A stretch of 10,808 nt of DNA from Candidatus Zixiibacteriota bacterium. Its GTDB lineage: Bacteria; Zixibacteria; MSB-5A5; WJJR01. The position numbers and the translations under genes are program-made. Below are positions 6,281 through 10,808 of the stretch, piece by piece. Under the pieces are notes generated by a model. The model was not told the DNA's origin, ran no database searches, and saw nothing but the letters and a program-made list of their open reading frames with translations. Every line of letters starts with the position of its first letter. The first letter of the stretch is position 1. The stretch spans positions 1 through 10,808 of the forward strand of contig WJJR01000427.1 of NCBI GenBank assembly GCA_014729565.1, written 5' to 3'.

Positions 6281-7651
6281 CTAATTGTCTTTCCTATCGG
6301 TCGTGTTGGGCTGGACGTCCTGTGGCAGCGTGACAACAAAGCGGCTCCCACGGGGAACATTGGGCTCATATCGGACCGAACCGCCAAGGGCCTCCGCGAG
6401 GTGTTTGACAATGGACAGTCCGAGGCCTGTTCCGCCCGACTCTCGTGACCGCGCCCGGTCGACGCGGAAGAATCGCTCAAAGAGCCGTGGCCGGTCCTGT
6501 TCGGGGACGCCAATCCCATCATCTTGGACAATGAGCAGGATGGAATCGTCCTGCCGCTGACTCACGACCTCGATATGGCCGCCATCGGGAGTGTACTTGT
6601 GTGCGTTGTCGGTGAGATTATAGAGAATCCGATAGACGGCGTCGCGGTCGCCATGGACGGTGTCAATCGACGGATCCAGTTTAGTGGCAAAGGTCTGGGA
6701 CTTCCCTGCCAACGCGGCCTGGACATTGGTGCCGATTTCTTCGACAATCGGCCGCAGGGCGAAGCGACTGATTTCCGGGCGATAATCGGGTGCTTCAATC
6801 CGAGACAATTCCAGCAAGTCGGCGACAATCCGGTTCATGCGCGTGGCATTGCGAGAGATCGTTTCCAGAAAGCGGGTTCGTTCGGGTGTTGGCAGGCCGG
6901 TATCCTTCAACGCTTCAACATAGCCGAGGATCGCCGTCAGCGGCGTGCGCAACTCGTGAGAGACATTGGCGACAAAATCCCGTCGCATTTGCTCAACCCG
7001 CCGTCGGGCGGTAACATCACGTGCGACAATGACTCCCCGCACATCGGATTGATCGTCGGCATCGGCGATCGGCGCGGAACGCAACACCAGGATACGTCGC
7101 GTCGGCTCCGCTACCACCAATTCCGACAGATCGCTGGCGGTTCCATCGAGCATCTCCTGAACGAGGGTATTCAGTCCCCGATCACGGAACGCCTCGGTGT
7201 GGGCGTGGCCGATGGGATTGTCGAAGACGGTCCGGAAATAGCGGAGAAAGGCCCGATTGACCAGCCTGACAATCCCCTGGCCGTCAACTGCCAGGACACC
7301 GTCACTCATGTTCGTCAACACCGTCTGCAACTGGTCGCGCTCACGCCGGCTGCGGTCGTAACGCAGTTTCATCTCATTGGCCATGCGGTTGAAGGCATAG
7401 CCGACTTCCGAGAAGGCGTCGGATTTCCGGTACGGGTCAATTGGCACCCGTGCCGTCCACTCACCCTGAGAGAGCCGACTGGCGGTGTCAGCCAGTTTCT
7501 CGAGCGATTTCCGGGATTTGGTTGAAACCCACACCAGGAGCGCCAATACAATGAGAACCGCGACTGCCAGAATCGCCGCCAGCACGACCGCCATGTCTGA
7601 ATAGGATGTGGCGAGTCCTTCGGATCCTATTGGCAATAGAGCGTAAATCAT
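6281..7651 (-). CDS. PhoR-type sensor histidine kinase
   Basis: This is a 456-residue membrane histidine kinase. It has one transmembrane helix (about residues 20-43), a HAMP-like linker (44-97), a PAS-like domain (about 105-215) and a HisKA domain with VSHELRTPLT, where His232 is the predicted autophosphorylation site. The HATPase domain follows, with the N box LTDNAHKYTPD (346-356), the G1 box DDGIGV (377-382), the F box FERFFRVD (391-398) and the G2 box GGTGLGL. It should phosphorylate the response regulator encoded upstream on the same strand. Unlike classic two-helix sensors it has no first helix and no extracytoplasmic domain; a stop codon three codons upstream of the ATG rules out a longer in-frame start. 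No good Shine-Dalgarno is seen (AGGAG lies about 24 nt upstream). The ligand is unknown, and the domain order HAMP-PAS-HisKA-HATPase is that of PhoR. Confidence 0.92.
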   Translation of the reverse strand: MIYALLPIGSEGLATSYSDMAVVLAAILAVAVLIVLALLVWVSTKSRKSLEKLADTASRLSQGEWTARVPIDPYRKSDAFSEVGYAFNRMANEMKLRYDRSRRERDQLQTVLTNMSDGVLAVDGQGIVRLVNRAFLRYFRTVFDNPIGHAHTEAFRDRGLNTLVQEMLDGTASDLSELVVAEPTRRILVLRSAPIADADDQSDVRGVIVARDVTARRRVEQMRRDFVANVSHELRTPLTAILGYVEALKDTGLPTPERTRFLETISRNATRMNRIVADLLELSRIEAPDYRPEISRFALRPIVEEIGTNVQAALAGKSQTFATKLDPSIDTVHGDRDAVYRILYNLTDNAHKYTPDGGHIEVVSQRQDDSILLIVQDDGIGVPEQDRPRLFERFFRVDRARSRESGGTGLGLSIVKHLAEALGGSVRYEPNVPRGSRFVVTLPQDVQPNTTDRKDN

Positions 7652-7868
7652 TACGGGCTAGCGTCTTGAAGTCGGCTCCTGCGCGAACACAGAGCGTCTG
7701 GTTCGATCTGACAGCTCCCCTATACACATCCCGTGTCGAACGGGGGCACCAATCAAGTATGATCGATGGTTCGTTTGGGGATAACAAGCAAAACGACCGC
7801 AGCAGTAATCGCTACATTATTGAAGGGGAGCAGCGTCTCTGCGCCCGTCGCGGAACGGGAACCCGCGA
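7652..7868 (-). other. Unusually long gap between the response regulator and histidine kinase genes
   Basis: Such gene pairs usually overlap or nearly touch, but here 217 bp separate them. No terminator with a T-run and no convincing promoter is seen. Small dyads exist: TCGCGG/CCGCGA near 7848-7868, and CCCGT/ACGGG near 7730-7744. In one minus-strand frame a short hydrophobic run (VAITAAVVLLVI) occurs, followed by a stop. It lacks a start codon and may be chance or a decayed membrane segment. Confidence 0.4.
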
Positions 7869-8561
7869 TCAGGGAGATTCGCGCAGCTTGTAGCCGATGT
7901 TCTTGATGGTGACGATGGCCTCGGCCAGCAGCGGGATTTTCTCGCGCAGATGTCGGATGTGCACGTCGACCGTTCGCGTCGAACCATAATAATCGTATCC
8001 CCAGACGGTGTTCAACAGGTAGTCACGTGTCAACACGCGTCCCCGGCCATTGAGCAACGCCTCGAGCAGGCCAAACTCCTTGGCCGTGAGACTCACCTCG
8101 CGCCCGTCGTCGGTGACTTCGAAGCGGCCGCGGTCGAGGACCAGCGGACCATACTTGTAGGCGGGGGTTGGCTCTTCATTGCGATCAAGTCGTCGGAACA
8201 GCGATTTGACGCGTGCCACCAACTCTTTTGGGGAAAACGGTTTCGCGATGTAGTCGTCGGCGCCCATCTCAAGTCCAACAATCTTGTCCGACTCTTCGGT
8301 CTTGGCGGTCAACATGATGATCGGCATGTCAGCGGTGCGATGACTCTGACGAAGCCGTCGGCACACTTCGAGACCATCCATCCCCGGTAGCATCAGGTCG
8401 AGAATCAGCAGATCGGGCAGTTCCGATTCTGCTCGAGACAGTGCCGTACGTCCATCGGCCGCCTGGCTGGCACGATATCCCTCTCGCTGAAGGTAATGCA
8501 CGACGAGTTCAGCGATATCGCGCTCGTCCTCAACGACCAGGATTCTCTTCTGATTGTCCAT
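7869..8561 (-). CDS. OmpR/PhoB-family response regulator
   Basis: This is a 230-residue, full-length two-domain regulator. The receiver domain (residues 1-122) has the acidic pair in ILVVEDE, the phospho-acceptor Asp55 (LLILDLMLPG), Thr85 (MLTA), Tyr104 and Lys107 (DDYIAKPF). After a short linker comes a winged-helix DNA-binding domain (about 134-228) with LTAKEFGLLEALL, LLNTVWGYDYYGSTRTVDVH, IRHLREKI and IKNIGYKLRESP. It should bind direct-repeat operators when phosphorylated by the downstream histidine kinase. The domain pattern is close to PhoB, PhoP and WalR; I cannot separate these by eye, though the PAS-containing PhoR-type partner favours PhoB. The ATG at 8561 gives the normal receiver start, although no clear Shine-Dalgarno precedes it. 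Confidence 0.95.
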   Translation of the reverse strand: MDNQKRILVVEDERDIAELVVHYLQREGYRASQAADGRTALSRAESELPDLLILDLMLPGMDGLEVCRRLRQSHRTADMPIIMLTAKTEESDKIVGLEMGADDYIAKPFSPKELVARVKSLFRRLDRNEEPTPAYKYGPLVLDRGRFEVTDDGREVSLTAKEFGLLEALLNGRGRVLTRDYLLNTVWGYDYYGSTRTVDVHIRHLREKIPLLAEAIVTIKNIGYKLRESP

Positions 8562-8824
8562 GATTGTTGTCGGCTGAGTCTTTGGGTTAAGCGCTACTCT
8601 CTTTTATGACAGCGATAATTAACCGTCGACCTCTCCAGAGCGTTGCAAGATAGCCACAGCCCTGATTCGCGCCAAGTCAATCCGCATTGATTTTACACAG
8701 GGTTAATCACCAACCATTCCGACTTGTCAAATCGGGGGACGTCTCCCCGTGGGCTCCACTTGCGCTGCCGCCATCGCTGGTGTAGTTTATTGGCAGTGAT
8801 GGGCATGACAGCGGCTATCGTAGT
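8562..8824. promoter_or_regulatory. Divergent intergenic region between the response regulator and kinase genes
   Basis: The two genes are transcribed away from each other, so both promoters should lie in these 263 bp. Seen here are the Pho-box-like half-site, an AT-rich patch around 8602-8622 and a 6 bp hairpin at 8733-8749 (CGGGGG/CTCCCCG with one G-T pair). On the plus strand TTGCGC (8760) and TAGTTT (8783) are 17 bp apart but match the sigma-70 consensus poorly. No promoter is assigned. Confidence 0.4.
8602..8612 (-). promoter_or_regulatory. Pho-box-like half-site upstream of the response regulator gene
   Basis: Read on the minus strand this is CTGTCATAAAA, which matches the first 7-mer plus AT-rich spacer of the enterobacterial Pho box (two CTGTCAT units 11 bp apart). 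The second unit is not present, as GAGAGTA stands in its place. It lies about 41 bp upstream of the regulator ATG. One half-site is weak evidence, and whether this phylum uses the same box is unknown. Confidence 0.25.
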
Positions 8825-10808
8825 GTGAAGATCCATTCGCAATTCATCACCGACGAGCAGGCTCTGCACGGCAGCCGTACCAGCGTGCGTCTGGCTCGCG
8901 ACCAAGTGGCCGATCAGCGCGTGGTCATAAAACGTCTGGAGACTCAGCCACGGATCAGTCACAATGACTTACGCGATCAACTCCGATTGCTTCACACGCT
9001 GGCGACATCCGGATTTCTGGATTTCGAAGATGTCGTGCGGCGCGACGAGTCCGGCGTCGAGATGACTGTTCGCCGTGTCGAGACGACCTCTCTTGCCGAT
9101 GCGCAGGCTGCGGCGGGAGATGGGGCGGTTGTGGATGTACTGCAGAAAGTCTGCCAGTCCGTTGCCTATCTGCACTCGCTGGATTACCTCCACGGCGATG
9201 TGAAACCGGATAACATCTTGATCGAGGCAACGGGACCGGGGTTTCATCCCTATCTCACGGATCTGGATCTGAGTATTCGCCGCGATGTGCAGTTGTCCCG
9301 ATTCGTTCAGGGTACCGAAGAATACATGGCCCCTGAGATCGAGGCCGGGGAAACACTGACCGAATCGATCGACATCTACGCATTCGGCCGAACAATCGAG
9401 GCTTACATCAACGATATGCAACCATCTGGGGTGATCTCGGATTTGCAGAGGCTTGCCGAGTATTGCACACGGCCGGCGATTCCCGAACGCCCCGTGTCAA
9501 TGTGGTCGGTGTTCGACACGTTGGAGCGTTTAGGACGCGTCCATTGTCGTCGGCGCCGGGCGGGACTAATGCCGCCGCCATTGCGGCCTGCGGGTTTAGC
9601 GCAACGTGTTGATCGACTCAAACGTGTACTGTCGCCCGATGATGATCCTCGTACCGGGCTGTGTCTCTTGCGTGCGCCTCGTGGCGGGGGGGCTTCCCGG
9701 ATCATGCGGGAGTTGTGCCTGAATCTCCAGTGGGAGGGTGCGATGACGCTGCGGGTAACACATGTAACATCGCTCGCTGACCTTCTGACGGTGCTGCCCC
9801 AGTACATCCGATCCTGCCGCCAACAGGCCCCGCAGGGCCGCACGCCAATTCTCTGGGTCTTCGTTGAGACTGAACGAATGACTGACGTGCAGTCGTCGTT
9901 ATGGACGGAGTTTAACGAGCTGGCGATCCAGCAGTCGTGCGTGATCGTTTGCGAGGGACATCGTATTCCAGCGGTTGATATTCCGACGGGGTGCCGGCAC
10001 TACGATGCCAATCTCCTTACTCCACGCGAATGCGTGATCGCCACCGGTCATCTGATCGACAATCCGGCCGTCGCGTCGGCGAATGAACGTAGTCTGGCGA
10101 TTGCCGCTCGCGGACATCCGGGGCTGGTTCAGATGCTGATGCGTCGCTCCCTGGAAGTCAATCGCCTGCGCACACATCTCGAACCGGTGAATATCGACGA
10201 GACCGATCCACGGATCCTGGAGCCGTGGCAGGACGAGTACCGATTGCTGCCGGTCGGACAACGAACCGTGCTTGAGGCCGCTTCTGTCTTCCACGAGCGT
10301 GTTCCACTAGGTGCATTGTCACGGGTAGTGGAAGACTCAACCTGCCTGCTCGAAGATGTGCAACAGCTCGTGCGGATCGGTTGGTTGGCAGAGGAACGAC
10401 GCAAGTCTGCTGCGCCGACATACCGATTGTGTTGCCGGACCGCGCGGAATGCCATCCGACACATGATCGGTCCGGCCCGGCTCCGCCAGATGGCACGCCA
10501 CCATATCGAACGAGAGGTCTGGCGCGATGCGGTGGGGGCGAACGATCTTTTCGAAGAGTGGTCGCTCCGGGGGCTCATCGGGGAAACAGTAACCGACGAT
10601 GAGCGGGCGATAGTGCGACGTGGTCCCGGCGACATCGTTGACATTAAGTTGGTTCTCTGTCAGATGGTCCGCCATTACCGTTGGGCGCAGTCCACGGATG
10701 CACGGCAGCGATTGGAGTGGGCCGCCGACCTGGCGGTTGGCTTTGCCGCATTGGGATCGGTTCGTCGCCAGCAGGCGTGGGCGCGCCGCGCCCTGGTCTG
10801 GTGCGATC
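8825..10808 (+). CDS. Divergent Ser/Thr protein kinase fused to a STAND/AAA-like module (3' end outside the window)
   Basis: This frame stays open from 8786 to the right edge (661 codons from GTG 8825), without a stop. Residues 1 to about 240 form a protein kinase: VVIKRLE with Lys36, the catalytic loop HGDVKPDN (Asp125, Asn130), DLD in place of DFG (146-148), GTEEYMAPE (163-171), DIYAFG (Asp183) and ERP (221-223). The glycine loop is poor (ALHGSRTSV) and the helix-C Glu appears to be Gln. Residues ~255-450 look like an NTPase region, with a degenerate P-loop (APRGGGAS, Lys replaced by Ala) and a Walker-B-like strand (PILWVFVETE). Residues ~475-565 resemble the winged-helix segment of STAND ATPases, and the rest is helical, possibly the start of TPR-like repeats. 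The start is uncertain: GTG 8825 is the only common start codon between the stop at 8783 and the glycine loop, and no clear Shine-Dalgarno precedes it. Known relatives with this layout are PknK-like regulators. Confidence 0.82.
   Translation, partial: MKIHSQFITDEQALHGSRTSVRLARDQVADQRVVIKRLETQPRISHNDLRDQLRLLHTLATSGFLDFEDVVRRDESGVEMTVRRVETTSLADAQAAAGDGAVVDVLQKVCQSVAYLHSLDYLHGDVKPDNILIEATGPGFHPYLTDLDLSIRRDVQLSRFVQGTEEYMAPEIEAGETLTESIDIYAFGRTIEAYINDMQPSGVISDLQRLAEYCTRPAIPERPVSMWSVFDTLERLGRVHCRRRRAGLMPPPLRPAGLAQRVDRLKRVLSPDDDPRTGLCLLRAPRGGGASRIMRELCLNLQWEGAMTLRVTHVTSLADLLTVLPQYIRSCRQQAPQGRTPILWVFVETERMTDVQSSLWTEFNELAIQQSCVIVCEGHRIPAVDIPTGCRHYDANLLTPRECVIATGHLIDNPAVASANERSLAIAARGHPGLVQMLMRRSLEVNRLRTHLEPVNIDETDPRILEPWQDEYRLLPVGQRTVLEAASVFHERVPLGALSRVVEDSTCLLEDVQQLVRIGWLAEERRKSAAPTYRLCCRTARNAIRHMIGPARLRQMARHHIEREVWRDAVGANDLFEEWSLRGLIGETVTDDERAIVRRGPGDIVDIKLVLCQMVRHYRWAQSTDARQRLEWAADLAVGFAALGSVRRQQAWARRALVWCD

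Noticed and set aside
6524..7525. A 333-codon open frame on the plus strand
   Set aside because: It lies entirely antisense to the histidine kinase, whose catalytic motifs are unmistakable. The antisense translation has no recognisable domain and is a codon-bias shadow.
7652..7868. Short hydrophobic stretch (VAITAAVVLLVI) in the regulator-kinase gap as a separate small membrane protein
   Set aside because: There is no usable start codon or Shine-Dalgarno in frame and a stop follows within about 10 codons, so it is at best a remnant.
8969..10675. Several minus-strand open frames of 112-171 codons under the kinase-STAND region
   Set aside because: They overlap a continuous plus-strand frame with clear kinase motifs, and their translations are low-complexity Arg/Ser-rich or motif-free.

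Overview
The window most likely comes from an uncultured Gram-negative bacterium of the Fibrobacterota-Chlorobiota-Bacteroidota neighbourhood, and candidate phylum Zixibacteria is my best guess. Three things point there. There is an outer-membrane TonB-dependent receptor whose N-terminus carries a carboxypeptidase-regulatory-like domain. There is a secreted beta-helix protein with a non-cellulosomal dockerin (EF-hand) pair. There is also a Ser/Thr kinase joined to a STAND/AAA-like module. No rRNA or marker gene is present, so the placement is an inference. The window contains no tRNA, rRNA or CRISPR array and no transposase gene.

Layout, left to right. (1) Bases 1-2612, + strand: a TonB-dependent receptor whose beginning lies outside the window, closed by a strong hairpin terminator. 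(2) Bases 2613-3213: a convergent intergenic region holding two abutting non-coding inverted-repeat elements, A copy 1 (190 bp) and B (203 bp), then the terminator of the next gene. (3) Bases 3214-3741, - strand: a small lipoprotein of unknown function. (4) Bases 3976-5796, - strand: a secreted dockerin/beta-helix protein with its own terminator, a clear Shine-Dalgarno and leader hairpins. (5) Bases 5797-6280: an intergenic region with a long hairpin and element A copy 2 (190 bp). (6) Bases 6281-8561, - strand: an OmpR/PhoB-family response regulator followed by a PhoR-type histidine kinase, separated by an unusually long 217 bp gap. (7) From about 8825 to the right edge, + strand: a large open frame encoding a divergent protein kinase followed by a degenerate NTPase-like region, a winged-helix-like region and a helical C-terminal part. 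It has no stop codon inside the window.

How the genes may work together: the receptor's plug motifs and the secreted beta-helix protein both belong to types I recall occurring together in Bacteroidota-like genomes, so they may form one outer-membrane uptake or surface-binding unit. The PhoB/PhoR-like pair may control it, perhaps in response to phosphate. The only sequence support for that is a single Pho-box-like half-site upstream of the regulator. The kinase-STAND protein diverges from the two-component pair and looks like a separate signalling gene.

The most interesting non-coding content is the pair of near-identical 190 bp elements with about 15 bp terminal inverted repeats and conserved internal hairpins, each lying just beyond a strong hairpin. 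The unrelated element B, with long terminal inverted repeats and a nested palindrome, abuts one of them.
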